Source: JACKNG01 sp040220855 (GTDB lineage: Bacteria > Pseudomonadota > Gammaproteobacteria > Ga0077536). From it: DNA of 64,000 nt. Shown here piece by piece: positions 43,012 to 53,508 of this stretch. Each line of letters starts with the position of its first letter. The first letter of the stretch is position 1. The notes under the pieces were generated by a model. That model was not told where the DNA came from. It did not search any database and worked only from the letters and a program-made list of their open reading frames with translations. The stretch covers positions 35,674 through 99,673 of the forward strand of contig JAVJVZ010000072.1 in assembly GCA_040220855.1 (NCBI GenBank). The letters run 5' to 3'. The position numbers were made by a program, and so were the translations under genes.

Positions 43012-43562
43012 ATGACCCGACGACGACGGGCCGTGCTGCCACGGCTCGCCGCAACAACAACAAGAAGCCCGGTGTTCGACTTCAATCTCGATCTCAACCT
43101 GCCGAAACTACCGACTTTCGGCTTTCTCGACATCCCGGACAGCGATCGCGACGACGCGGTGTACCGCCTCAAGCTGCCCGGCGTCGATCCGCTGAAACCC
43201 AGCGACAAGCCGCCGCCGCTGCTTTCCGCCGGCGAGGTCGTGCTGGTCAACCCGGCATCCAGTGCGACGACCAGCGTGCCGCAGGCGCGCGACGGTGCCA
43301 TCGTGACCACCACGGGCGACCTGCTGCGGCTCGGCCTCGACCTCGACGGCATCGCCTCGTTCGCCACCACCGGCATCTCGTTCACCGGCCTCGAGGCGAC
43401 CATCAAGCCAGGCAGCGTGCCGCTAGCCACCTCGACACGGTGCTCGATCCCTTCGGCACGGATTTCCTGACCCTGCGCGCTGCGCCGGTGCCGCTGCCGG
43501 CGCCGGCATGGCTGCTGCTCTCGGCACTGGTGGCGCTGGCGCGCCGTCATCGGGCCGGCTGA
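43012..43562 (+). pseudogene. Truncated, frameshifted VPLPA-CTERM (exosortase-substrate-like) gene
   Basis: An open frame from the ATG at 43012 stops at 43470, having encoded an acidic, beta-rich segment (FDFNLDLNLPKLPTFGFLD... TTTGDLLRLGLDLDGIASF). A second frame shifted by one base then continues from about 43425 and ends at 43562 with LDTVLDPFGTDFLTL and the sorting signal VPLPAPAWLLLSALVALARR, a textbook VPLPA-CTERM tail (motif, hydrophobic helix, basic cluster). Joining them needs one indel near CCGCTAGCC at 43421-43430. No signal peptide is visible at the 5' end. So it is either a degenerate gene or a base error; no exosortase or glycosyl partner is in the window. Confidence 0.6.
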
Positions 43563-43646
43563 GGGAGCGCACGCGGGCCACGACCGCAGGCGTCACCGCG
43601 CCGTTCTCTGCGACGCCGCCCGCGGCGCGCACGGTGCGCCCGCGGC

Positions 43647-44951
43647 TCAGATGCCACGCGCTGGCACGACCTCCGCCGCCAGGCCTTCGAGCTGCGCATT
43701 GAGCGTCGCGATACCGGCCAGCTCGGCATCGAGCAGCCCGGCCTGGCGGGCCCGTGCGAGCGCCTCGTCGGACGCCGCCGCGGCGGCACCGGCGAACACC
43801 GCCGGCGCATGTGCGGCGAGCGCGGTGAGCGCCTTGTGCAGGCGTCGCTGCACCTCGACGACGCCGGCGCCATCGCGTGCAATCGGGCGAAAACCGTCCT
43901 CCAGCATCTCGCCCGGGCGGATCGGCGGCACGTGGATGCGGGGATAGCGCACTGCGGGCGTTGCCGGGATCTCCCAGCGCGACAGGATGCGGACCAGCCG
44001 ACCGAGCACGTCGATTGCCGTGCCCGGATCGTTGACGCCCGGCGACAGCGCGCGCGCGGCAATCTCGGCGAGCACCACGAGCCCGAAACGGGGGTCCTGT
44101 TCGAAGCTGCGTACCTCGGCGCAGGTGAATGCCGCACGCAGGCGTGCAGCGGGGATTGCCACGGCGTCGTGCCCGGTCTCCACGCGATACCAGAGCAACG
44201 GTGCCGTCGGGTGTACGAAGCTGCCCGGCAAAGCAGTCAACCAGACCTCCAGCCCCGCCTCCCGGGTGCACTCGGCGAGGGCCCGCATATCGACGTGCTG
44301 CACATAGCCGGTCGTTGCGGCGGGCAGCGCCGTGAGTCCGTCGGGCGGCGTCTCCCACAGCGGCATACCGCCGAGGTAGGGCGTCGCCAGTCGTGCGCGG
44401 AAGGCATGGGTGGTGGCGCGTTCGACGCGCTCGAGCGTGTCGCCCATGCGCCCGAAACTCATCAGGTGCGAGATCCAGCGCAGCAGCGCGGCCACCACCA
44501 GCCCGACCACGGCGACCGTGGCGGTGAACAGCAACAGCCGGCCCGCCTCGTCGTAGAGTCCGCTGTGCAACGCGATGATGCCGACGAGAGCGAAGAGAAA
44601 GGCGCCAACGAAGGTGGCCAGCACGTTCTGCGTGGTCGGGTCCTCCTCGAGCAGCCGCGCTGCGCGCGGTGTCGCGGTGCTCGCCGCCGCGGCGAACGCC
44701 GCAACCGTGATCGACAGCGAGAAGGTCGCCACCGCGAGCATCGAGGAGGCGAGGATGTCGAGCACCTGGTCGACCGCCTGTGCGCCGATGCGTTCGCCAA
44801 CACCGGCCGGGATGAGCGGCGCCAGTGGCCGCGCCGCAAGCGCAGTGACGATACCGAGCGCCCCGTAAGACACTGATCGCACCCATACCTGGCGCACGGT
44901 GCGCAGCACGTGCCAACGCCATTTGCTGATGATCGCCGAATGCTCCGCCAT
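43647..44951 (-). CDS. DUF2254 membrane protein
   Basis: A 434-residue integral membrane protein of the DUF2254 family. Four hydrophobic helices lie in residues ~30-165 (GALGIVTALA, ASSMLAVATFSLSITVAA, NVLATFVGAFLFALVGI, LFTATVAVVGLVVAALL), followed by a soluble C-terminal half with GYVQHVDMRAL, FGLVVLAEIAARALSPGVNDPGTA and the C-terminal coiled region. The function of the family is unknown. It starts 54 bases after the ppc stop on the same strand and may be cotranscribed with it. Confidence 0.88.
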   Translation of the reverse strand: MAEHSAIISKWRWHVLRTVRQVWVRSVSYGALGIVTALAARPLAPLIPAGVGERIGAQAVDQVLDILASSMLAVATFSLSITVAAFAAAASTATPRAARLLEEDPTTQNVLATFVGAFLFALVGIIALHSGLYDEAGRLLLFTATVAVVGLVVAALLRWISHLMSFGRMGDTLERVERATTHAFRARLATPYLGGMPLWETPPDGLTALPAATTGYVQHVDMRALAECTREAGLEVWLTALPGSFVHPTAPLLWYRVETGHDAVAIPAARLRAAFTCAEVRSFEQDPRFGLVVLAEIAARALSPGVNDPGTAIDVLGRLVRILSRWEIPATPAVRYPRIHVPPIRPGEMLEDGFRPIARDGAGVVEVQRRLHKALTALAAHAPAVFAGAAAAASDEALARARQAGLLDAELAGIATLNAQLEGLAAEVVPARGI

Positions 44952-45004
44952 GAGCCCTCCCTGCCCGCCTTACGGGCGCGTTGGCAGCCGCGCGCAGCGT
45001 GCGC

Positions 45005-47665
45005 TCAGCCGGTATTGCGCAGTCCGCTGGCGATACCTGCCATGGTTACCTGCAAGGCCTGTTCGACCGCCTCGCGGGCATGATCGTCGTGGCGGCGGCG
45101 CGCGAGCAGCTCGGCCTGCAGCAGGTGCAGCGGGTCGAGGTAGGTGTTGCGCACCGACAGCGATTCGGCCAGCTCCGGGTCGCCGGCGAGCAGGTGTGGC
45201 GCGCCGGTGATCGCGAGGAGATCAGTGCTGAGCCCGGCGAGGCGCTCGCCGAGGCGCAGCACGGCGGCCTGGCGTTCCGGCGCCACCAGCCGCTCGGCAT
45301 AGTAGCGCGCGAGCTTGGCGTCGGCCTTGGCCAGCACCATCTCCAGCATGTTCATCTGCATGCTGAAGAACGGCCACGCGCCCATTTCCGCGAGCAGGTC
45401 GGCCCGTCCCGATTCGCGCACTTCGCGCAACGCGGCGTCGGTCCCGAGCCAGGCCGGCAGCATCAGGCGTACCTGGGTCCAGGCGAACACCCACGGGATC
45501 GCGCGCAGGCTGGCGATGCCGCCATCGACGCGACGCCGCGCCGGGCGGCTGCCGAGGGCGAGGATGCCCAGCTCCTGCTCCGGGGTGAGGGTACGGAACA
45601 ACTCGACGAAATCGGGATCCTCGCGCACCGTGCCGCGGTACGCCGCGAGCGCACGTGCGGCCATCGCCGACATCGCTTCGCGCCACGTCGCGGCGGGTGC
45701 CGCTGGCGGGTTGAGGGTGGCCTCGAGGGTCGCGCCGACATAGCGCCTGAGCGTCTGCTGGGCGAGCACCGGCAGGCCGAGCTTCCAGCGGATCATCTCG
45801 CCCTGCTCGGTCACCCGCAGGGAGCCGGCAACCGAGCCCGGCGGCTGCGAGGCGATCGCCGCCTGCGCGGGCCCGCCGCCGCGGCCGACCGCGCCGCCGC
45901 GTCCGTGGAACAGCGCGAGCCGCACACCGTGGCGCGCGGCAACCTCGACCAGGCGCTCCTGCGCACGGTACTGCGCCCAGGCGGCGGCGAGCTGCCCGGC
46001 GTCCTTGGCCGAATCGGAGTACCCGATCATGACCTGCTGGTAACCGCCGGCGTGCTCCCGGTACCACGGCAGTTCGAACAGCGCATCGATGGCGTCGGCG
46101 GCACCGTCGAGGGCGTCGAGAGTTTCGAACAACGGTACCACCGGCAGTGCGCGTTCGAGTCCGCACTCGCGCAACAGCAGGATCACGGCGAGCACATCGC
46201 TCGGCGCGCTGGCCATCGAAATCACGTACTGCGCGATGCCCGCGCCATCGTTGGCCGCGATCACGCGGCAGGTGTCGAGCACCTCGCGCGCATCGTCGCT
46301 GGCTGGCCAGTGCAGCGGGAACAGCGGGCGGCGACTTCCCAACTCGGCGAGCAGGAAACGGCAACGCTCCTCCTCCGGCCAGCTCGCGTACCCTTCGCCG
46401 CCGCGCGTGAAGCCGAGATAGCGCGTGAGTTCGTCGAACACCGCAACGTGGCGGGCGGCATCCTGGCGCACGTCGAGACGCACCAACGTGATGCCGAAGG
46501 CAGCGACCCGGCGCAGCGTGTCGAGCAGCGGACCGTTGGCGATGTTGGCCATGCCGCACTCCACCAGCGAACGATGACAGAGCATCAGCGGCTCCTGCAA
46601 AGCAGCAGTGTCCAGGTAGATGCTCTCGACCTCCGCCGGCGGCGCCGGATCGAGCGCTGCCGCCCAGGCGCGCGTGCTGGCAAGGCGATCGCGAACCACG
46701 CGCAGCAGCTCGCGGTAAGGTTCGCGTGCGCCGCCGGTGACCTCTGCGAGCTCCGCGTTGCAGCGGCTCATCGACAAGGCCGCGCGCAGCGCCTCGACGT
46801 CGCGCAGGAACAGATCGGCCGCCATCCAGCGCGCCAGCATCAGCACCTCGCGGGTCACGGCGGCGGTCACGCGCGGGTTGCCATCACGGTCGCCGCCCAT
46901 CCAGGTAGCGAATCGGATTGGCGCCGCGTCGGGCGCGAGCGGCGCGTAGCCACGCGTCGCCAGCGCGACGTCGAGCTCGCGCAGCACCGCCGGCAGCGCC
47001 TGCCACAAGGAGTTCTCGATGACGGCGAAGCCCCAGCGCGCCTCGTCCTGTGGTGTCGGTCGTTCCTGGCGGATCTCGTCGGTGTGCCAGGCCTCGGCGA
47101 TGAGCCGTTCGAGATCGACCTCGACACCGGCGCGCGTACTGCCGGTGGCGCGATCACGCGCGGCAAGCGTGAGCGCAATGGCGTCGTACTTCTGGATCAG
47201 CGTACGCCGCAGGACCTCGGTGGGATGGGCGGTGAGCACGAGTTCGATGTCGAGGGTATCCAGCGCGTCACGCAGGTCGGGCGCGTCCGGGAGCGCGAGC
47301 GGCACCGCGCGGTCATGGTCTTCGCGTGTCAGGTGATGCTGCTCGGCGATGTTGGCGAGGTTGAGGAACTGGTTGAAGGCACGCGCGACATCGACCATGT
47401 CCTCGGCCGGCACGCTGGCGAGGTAATCGCTCAGACGCGACCAGTCATCGGCACCGCCCGCGCGCGCCGCCTTGGCCAGCCCGCGAATGGTCTCGATGCG
47501 CTCCACGAAGCCACTCCCACGCGCCGCACCGATGACACGCCCGAGCAGGTGCCCGAGCAGGCGTACGTCGTCGCGCAGGCGCCGATCGAGATGAGCAAAA
47601 TCGCGCTCCGGCAACGGGTCGGCGGCAGCCACGCGGGAAGCATCGAGCGGGGAATCTGGGGTCAT
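45005..47665 (-). CDS. ppc: Phosphoenolpyruvate carboxylase
   Basis: An 886-residue Ppc of standard length. It carboxylates PEP with bicarbonate to oxaloacetate, replenishing the TCA cycle. Motifs are VLTAHPTEVLRRTL (catalytic His), FATWMGGDRDGNPRVTA, VMIGYSDSAKDAG, FHGRGGAVGRGGGP (PEP/bicarbonate loop), EQGEMIRWKLG and the C-terminal GLRNTG. The ATG at 47665 was chosen because upstream codons are not Ppc-like and a TTATGT box lies 38 bases further upstream (47703-47708). It is a housekeeping anaplerotic enzyme; allosteric residues were not examined. Confidence 0.97.
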   Translation of the reverse strand: MTPDSPLDASRVAAADPLPERDFAHLDRRLRDDVRLLGHLLGRVIGAARGSGFVERIETIRGLAKAARAGGADDWSRLSDYLASVPAEDMVDVARAFNQFLNLANIAEQHHLTREDHDRAVPLALPDAPDLRDALDTLDIELVLTAHPTEVLRRTLIQKYDAIALTLAARDRATGSTRAGVEVDLERLIAEAWHTDEIRQERPTPQDEARWGFAVIENSLWQALPAVLRELDVALATRGYAPLAPDAAPIRFATWMGGDRDGNPRVTAAVTREVLMLARWMAADLFLRDVEALRAALSMSRCNAELAEVTGGAREPYRELLRVVRDRLASTRAWAAALDPAPPAEVESIYLDTAALQEPLMLCHRSLVECGMANIANGPLLDTLRRVAAFGITLVRLDVRQDAARHVAVFDELTRYLGFTRGGEGYASWPEEERCRFLLAELGSRRPLFPLHWPASDDAREVLDTCRVIAANDGAGIAQYVISMASAPSDVLAVILLLRECGLERALPVVPLFETLDALDGAADAIDALFELPWYREHAGGYQQVMIGYSDSAKDAGQLAAAWAQYRAQERLVEVAARHGVRLALFHGRGGAVGRGGGPAQAAIASQPPGSVAGSLRVTEQGEMIRWKLGLPVLAQQTLRRYVGATLEATLNPPAAPAATWREAMSAMAARALAAYRGTVREDPDFVELFRTLTPEQELGILALGSRPARRRVDGGIASLRAIPWVFAWTQVRLMLPAWLGTDAALREVRESGRADLLAEMGAWPFFSMQMNMLEMVLAKADAKLARYYAERLVAPERQAAVLRLGERLAGLSTDLLAITGAPHLLAGDPELAESLSVRNTYLDPLHLLQAELLARRRHDDHAREAVEQALQVTMAGIASGLRNTG

Positions 47666-47825
47666 GTCACGTCTGGGCCTGAGTCCGGTAGGGCGCGCTC
47701 CAACATAACGTGGAGCGTGTCGCCCTGCCAACGCCGCCGGCCGTGATCCGCGCGGTCGTGGCGTAAGTGCACGCCACGCGCTATGGTCGCAGGGACACCG
47801 CCAACCGCGCCGGGGAGGGCAGCGC

Positions 47826-48290
47826 ATGTCGGAATCGATCGTCGCCATCGAACAATTGCTGCACGCATACTGCCACCGTGTCGATCGCGGCACAGCGGAG
47901 GACGTCGCCGCGCTCTTCGCGACGGACGCCGTGCTCGAGCCGCGTTACGACGGCGATTACGTGCTCAGCGGGCGTACCGAGATCGCCCGCTGGTACGCCT
48001 GGTACCACGAGCATTTCCGCGCGGGCGTGCGTCACCTCAAACATCTCGTGATGTCTCCGCTGATCGACGTCGGTGTCGACGGCGAGCGCGCGCACGGGGT
48101 CAGCTACCTCGTCGCCACCGCCATCGCGCGCGCGAGCGGCGAAGCCTTCCAGGCCAGCGGCACCTACCATGACGAGTACCGCCGCGTGGATGGTCGCTGG
48201 CTGTTTCAGCATCGTCGGATCGAGGTCGAGTGGATGGTCGGGCACGCCGACATTGCAGAGACCTTTCCCGCACTCGATTTCCCACGGTGA
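47826..48290 (+). CDS. SnoaL/NTF2-like protein (nuclear transport factor 2 fold)
   Basis: A 154-residue NTF2-fold protein with IVAIEQLLHAYCHRVDRGTAEDVAALF, a typical SnoaL-like start, and DGRWLFQHRRIEVEW at the end. The His-Tyr-Arg arrangement near the cone entrance suggests binding of a polyaromatic, steroid or similar ligand. It overlaps the next gene by 4 bases (GTGA), a GMC oxidoreductase, so both act together. GGGGAGGG lies 6 bases before the ATG. Confidence 0.78.
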   Translation: MSESIVAIEQLLHAYCHRVDRGTAEDVAALFATDAVLEPRYDGDYVLSGRTEIARWYAWYHEHFRAGVRHLKHLVMSPLIDVGVDGERAHGVSYLVATAIARASGEAFQASGTYHDEYRRVDGRWLFQHRRIEVEWMVGHADIAETFPALDFPR

Positions 48291-49813
48291 GCCACGCAAC
48301 GCCCGAGGTCATCGTCATCGGCAGCGGCTTCGGCGGGGCCGCCTGCGCGCGACGCCTGGTCGAAGCCGGCATGCGCGTGGCCCTGCTCGAGCGCGGGCCG
48401 TGGCGAGACACCGTGCCGGTGCGCTCGATGGGCATCAGCGAGCGCGCGCCGCTGCCGCGCGGCCGCCGTGCGCTGCGCGACCTCGTGCGCACGGTGCGCC
48501 ATCGCTGGCTGCCGGGAGGCCGTGCAACGGTCAACGCGCGCGGCCTGTTCGAGATACATCTCGATCGCGGTCTGCACGTCGTATGCTCATCCGGTGTCGG
48601 CGGCGGCAGCCATGTCTACGCCGGGCTCAACGTGCGCCCGCCCGACCCGCATTGGTGGGACTCGCTGGGTCCCGGTCTCAGTGAGCATGCGCTCGCCCCT
48701 CACTACGCGCGGGTCCTCGAGCAACTCGGCTCGCGTCAGCCGCTCGCCGACGATCAGCTGCCTAATACGCTGGCCGCGCGCTTCGGCGCCAACCCTGCCT
48801 TCGACGTCGCCGGTGCCGACCACGCGCTCGCGATGGGACTGTTGTTTCCTGCCACACCTGGGCAACCACGCCTGGTGCGGAACGCCGATGGCATCGAGCG
48901 CTGGGAGGCACGCGCCGGCGAGGAAGGCAACCTCGGCTCGGAGGGCGGCGGCAAGACCACGCTCGATTTCGCCATGCTCGCCCCGGCCATCAGGCACGGT
49001 CTGCAGGTACTCGACTTGCACGAAGTGAACCACCTGCAGCGCACCGCGACCGGTTACGCGGTCCACGCCCGCGATCACCGCCAGCGTCGCGACGTCGTCC
49101 TCGCCGCGCCGCGCGTGGTGCTCGCCGCCGGGACGCTGAATACCAATGCGCTGCTCCTCGAAAGCGTCGCTCGCGGTGGGCTCGCGGCGATCGACGGCCT
49201 CGGCGAGTGCTTCGGCGGCAACGGCGATTTCTTCGGCTACTGGAAACTCGACGACCGCGAACGTGACCTCAGCGCGAGCTTTCCCGCGCACGGCCTGATC
49301 CGGCTCGCCGAGACAGAACCGCTCGGTCCCGGGCGCGAGTGGCCGGCGATCGCCGTCGGTGCCTTGCCCACGCCGCACCAGCTACCGCTCGGACGCTGGT
49401 TGTCACGCCTGCTGCGCGAGGGCAGTTTCGTCGCAGCCATGGGCGTCGATGCACAGGACGGACGGGTGCGTCGGGATGGCAGCAGGCTGCGCATCGATTA
49501 CGAGCCGACACGCAGCGCGATCTTCGCACGCATCCGCGACGCCTTCGCCCTGCTCGGCACCCACAGTGGCCGGCGCGTCTACCATCTCGCGACGCCCATC
49601 ACGGTGCACCCGACCGGGGGAGCCCGCATCGGGCACTCGCGTGCCGACGGTGTGGTCGACGGCGCGGGCGAGGTGTTCGCGAACCCCGGGCTCTACGTCG
49701 CCGACGCCGCGGCCTTCCCCAAGCCGGTCGGCGGCCCGCCCTCGCTCACCATCGCCGCCTGGGGCGACTTCGTCGGCGCGCAGCTGGCCGCGCACCACGC
49801 CTCACCCCACTGA
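48287..49813 (+). CDS. GMC-family FAD oxidoreductase (cholesterol-oxidase-like branch)
   Basis: A 508-residue FAD oxidoreductase. The start is the GTG overlapping the previous TGA. The dinucleotide motif VIVIGSGFGGAACARRLVEAG lies at residues 8-28. VVCSSGVGGGSHVY, EEGNLGSEGGGKTTLDFAML, VVLAAGTLNTNALLL and the C-terminal HPTGGARIGH...GLYVADAAAFP follow. The pattern resembles the cholesterol oxidase/GMC branch, which oxidises alcohols. Fused to the neighbouring SnoaL in one unit, it may oxidise and isomerise a hydrophobic alcohol such as a steroid. Substrate is a guess from context. Confidence 0.85.
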   Translation: MSHATPEVIVIGSGFGGAACARRLVEAGMRVALLERGPWRDTVPVRSMGISERAPLPRGRRALRDLVRTVRHRWLPGGRATVNARGLFEIHLDRGLHVVCSSGVGGGSHVYAGLNVRPPDPHWWDSLGPGLSEHALAPHYARVLEQLGSRQPLADDQLPNTLAARFGANPAFDVAGADHALAMGLLFPATPGQPRLVRNADGIERWEARAGEEGNLGSEGGGKTTLDFAMLAPAIRHGLQVLDLHEVNHLQRTATGYAVHARDHRQRRDVVLAAPRVVLAAGTLNTNALLLESVARGGLAAIDGLGECFGGNGDFFGYWKLDDRERDLSASFPAHGLIRLAETEPLGPGREWPAIAVGALPTPHQLPLGRWLSRLLREGSFVAAMGVDAQDGRVRRDGSRLRIDYEPTRSAIFARIRDAFALLGTHSGRRVYHLATPITVHPTGGARIGHSRADGVVDGAGEVFANPGLYVADAAAFPKPVGGPPSLTIAAWGDFVGAQLAAHHASPH

Positions 49814-49823
49814 AACCACAGGC

Positions 49824-50696
49824 TCACGGCGCGAGCAGCACGGCAGCGTCGATACGCGCGGCGAGCGGCGCTGGCGCCGCGGCCGTATTCCAGTCGGGGC
49901 GCAGCAGCGTGAGCGTGACCTCGCCGCGGGCGAAGCGGCCCGTATCGGTCCCCGTCTCGGCCTGCCCGGCAGCGTCGTGGGCGATGCCGCTCTTGACCGC
50001 TTCGGCGCGCGCCTCGTAGGTCATCACGAAGCCGCCATGGGCGCTCGCCGGCGCCCAGCTGACGCTGCCCGGGGCGGCGTCGGGCCGGGCCGGGTAGTTC
50101 ACGTTCAGCACCGTGCCGGGCGGCAGCAACGGCGCCTCCGCCGGCGCCGCGGCCAGCGCGGCAACGAGCCGCGCGGTGAGACGCGCCGCGCCGGGAAAGG
50201 CTGCCAGCGTGCTCGCGAAGCGTGGCTCCTCGGCAGCCTCGGCGAGATCCAGCCCGACCGAGACGGCCACTGCCGGCACCCCCTGCAGCACCGCCATCAT
50301 CGCGGCACCGACGGTCCCGGAGATCATCACGTTGTTGCCGAGGTTCTGGCCAAAGTTCGCGCCCGAGACGACGAGGTCGGGTGGCGCCGCGGCAAGCACG
50401 TGGGCAAGGCCGATACCGACGGCGTCGGCCGGGCTGCCGGCGAGAGACCACACGCCCGGGCGCTGCTCGGTCAGCGCGAGTTCGCCGAGCGTAATCTTCA
50501 TGCCGGAGCCACTCTGCTGGGTCAACGGCGCGACAATCGTGACGCGGTGACCATCGCCTCGCAGCGCCGCAGCGACGGCCTCGATGCCGGCCGAATCCCA
50601 GCCGTCGTCGTTGGTCAGCAGGATGTCGAGCGAGCGCGCCTCGGCGCTCGCCAACGGCAGCAGCACGATCAGGATCAGGCACATCAAGCGGCGCAC
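49824..50696 (-). CDS. SurE-family 5'/3'-nucleotidase with a signal peptide
   Basis: A 290-residue SurE protein. The GTG at 50696 is chosen because GAGGAGA lies 7 bases upstream. The translated start, MRRLMCLILIVLLPLASAEARS, is a clear export signal, after which comes the SurE core ILLTNDDGWDSAGI (metal Asp pair), QQSGSGMKIT, VSGANFGQNLGNNVMISGTVGAAM and PPGTVLNVNYP. SurE proteins hydrolyse nucleoside monophosphates and related phosphates; the usual form is cytosolic, so this copy is likely periplasmic. It could release phosphate or nucleosides from external nucleotides. No pcm or rpoS gene, the usual neighbours of surE, is near. Confidence 0.88.
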   Translation of the reverse strand: MRRLMCLILIVLLPLASAEARSLDILLTNDDGWDSAGIEAVAAALRGDGHRVTIVAPLTQQSGSGMKITLGELALTEQRPGVWSLAGSPADAVGIGLAHVLAAAPPDLVVSGANFGQNLGNNVMISGTVGAAMMAVLQGVPAVAVSVGLDLAEAAEEPRFASTLAAFPGAARLTARLVAALAAAPAEAPLLPPGTVLNVNYPARPDAAPGSVSWAPASAHGGFVMTYEARAEAVKSGIAHDAAGQAETGTDTGRFARGEVTLTLLRPDWNTAAAPAPLAARIDAAVLLAP

Positions 50697-50818
50697 CGTG
50701 TACTCTCCTCTACTCGCGGGACGGGCCGGCAGCATGCCACAAAGTGGCGTGGCCCGCGCCGCGCCCGGCGGCGGCCGGGCTCCCGCCTTCATTCCGCCAC
50801 ATGCAACGAGGTGACCGC

Positions 50819-51979
50819 ATGACTGCACCCGCCGATCTCGGCTTCGATCCCGACCGACTCACCCGCCTGCCCGCCCGTATCGAGGCCGATATCGCCGCGC
50901 GCCGTTACCACGGCGCGGCGCTCGCCGTGAGCCGTCACGGCGAACTCGTCTACCGCGACGTGCACGGCCATGCCGACCGCGACGCCGCGCGGCCGTTGAC
51001 CTTCGACGACGTCTTCGTCTCGTTCTCGGTCGGCAAGCAGTTCACCAACGTGGTCGTGCTCAACCGCGTCGAGCAGGGCCAGTTGCATCTCGATATGCCG
51101 GTGTGCGAGCTGATTCCCGAGTTCGGTACGCGCGGGCTGCGCGGCATCAAGCTATGGCACCTGCTCTCGCACACCAGCGGCATCATGTCCGCCATTCCCC
51201 AGGTCGCCCCCGAAATCATCACCAACATCGGCAAGCTGACCGCATGGCTGGCGACCCAGCGGCCGGAGACCCTGCCCGGCGAGGTCGTCAACTATTCGAT
51301 CATCGCCGCCCACTCGGTGATGGCCGAGATGGTCATGCGGGCCGAGGGCGCCACGCGCAGCTTCACCGACATCATGCGCGAGGACCTGTTCGCTCCGCTC
51401 GCGATGCACAACACCAGCATGGGGCCACGCGCCGACCTCGTCGAACGCCTGGTGCCGGTCACCGCCTGCTACACCGAGCCCGGCATGTTCCACCCCGACG
51501 AGGTCACCGGCGTCGGCGCGGTGGTGCTGATGGAAGGTTGCGAGATCCCGGCCGGTGGCTACCTGACCTGCCTCGACGACCTCCACCGCTTCGCGCTGAT
51601 GCTGCGCAACGGCGGCGAGCTCGACGGGGCACGCATCCTGTCGCCCCGTACGCTCGATTACTGCACGCGCAATTTCACCGGCAAGAAGCGCAACCTGCTG
51701 TTCGACTATGCGCGCGACACGCGCGGCTGGGAGACGTGGCCCGCCAGCATCGGGCTTGGCTTCTTCCTGCGCGGCGAGGCGGTGCAGCCCGGCCCGCTGA
51801 GCAACTTCTCCAGCCCGCGCACGTTCTGCGGCTGGGGCGCCGGCTCGTCCTGCTTCTGGATCGACCCGGAGCTCGACCTCACCTTCAGTTTCCTCTCCAG
51901 CGGACTGATGGAGGAGACCTGGCACATCGAGCGTCTGCAACGCCTCGCCGACCTCGTCGTCACCGCCCTGGTCGAGTAA
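50819..51979 (+). CDS. Serine hydrolase of the class C beta-lactamase / EstB fold
   Basis: A 386-residue penicillin-binding-fold serine hydrolase. The SxxK motif is SFSVGKQF near residue 67, the second-motif tyrosine lies in VVNYSIIAAH, and LLSHTSGI is a strong family block. It could be an esterase or a D-aminopeptidase-like amidase rather than a real beta-lactamase; the typical KTG motif is not clearly seen near the C-terminus. No signal peptide is obvious, so cytosolic action is likely. The ATG is preceded by GAGGTGACC, a weak site. Confidence 0.82.
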   Translation: MTAPADLGFDPDRLTRLPARIEADIAARRYHGAALAVSRHGELVYRDVHGHADRDAARPLTFDDVFVSFSVGKQFTNVVVLNRVEQGQLHLDMPVCELIPEFGTRGLRGIKLWHLLSHTSGIMSAIPQVAPEIITNIGKLTAWLATQRPETLPGEVVNYSIIAAHSVMAEMVMRAEGATRSFTDIMREDLFAPLAMHNTSMGPRADLVERLVPVTACYTEPGMFHPDEVTGVGAVVLMEGCEIPAGGYLTCLDDLHRFALMLRNGGELDGARILSPRTLDYCTRNFTGKKRNLLFDYARDTRGWETWPASIGLGFFLRGEAVQPGPLSNFSSPRTFCGWGAGSSCFWIDPELDLTFSFLSSGLMEETWHIERLQRLADLVVTALVE

Positions 51980-52099
51980 GCGGCGGTGAGGCCGCCGCGC
52001 CCGGCGTGTGCGGGGCACCAGGCGGACGCCACTCCCGCGCCCGTGGCGGCGCGCCGCGCCGGGAGCCGCCCGGCCATCGTCGCGTCCCCGGTCACGGGC

Positions 52100-52105
52100 T
52101 AGAAT
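52100..52105 (+). promoter_or_regulatory. Possible -10 box (TAGAAT) for the acyl-CoA dehydrogenase gene
   Basis: TAGAAT lies 52 bases before the GTG start. Downstream sequence reads GGCGGG, a pattern repeated at other promoters in this window. No -35 is clear. Confidence 0.38.
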
Positions 52106-52157
52106 GGCGGGCTCACGCAACGATATACCCGTCACACCGATCGCAAGGGGAGCTCAC

Positions 52158-53375
<1,218 letters not shown>

Positions 53376-53508
53376 TCACGGGTACAATGCGCGGCGCTCC
53401 GGCCACGGCCGGGGCGTCCGCGGCACCCGGTCCCGACGCCGACCACCCGCCGCAGCGCCGCCCGGCGCAACGACTTTTCCGTCCCGTTGACGCTTACGGA
53501 GCCCCCCG

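Noticed and set aside
44981..47746. 921-codon plus-strand frame opposite ppc
   Set aside because: Shadow of a fully recognisable PEP carboxylase.
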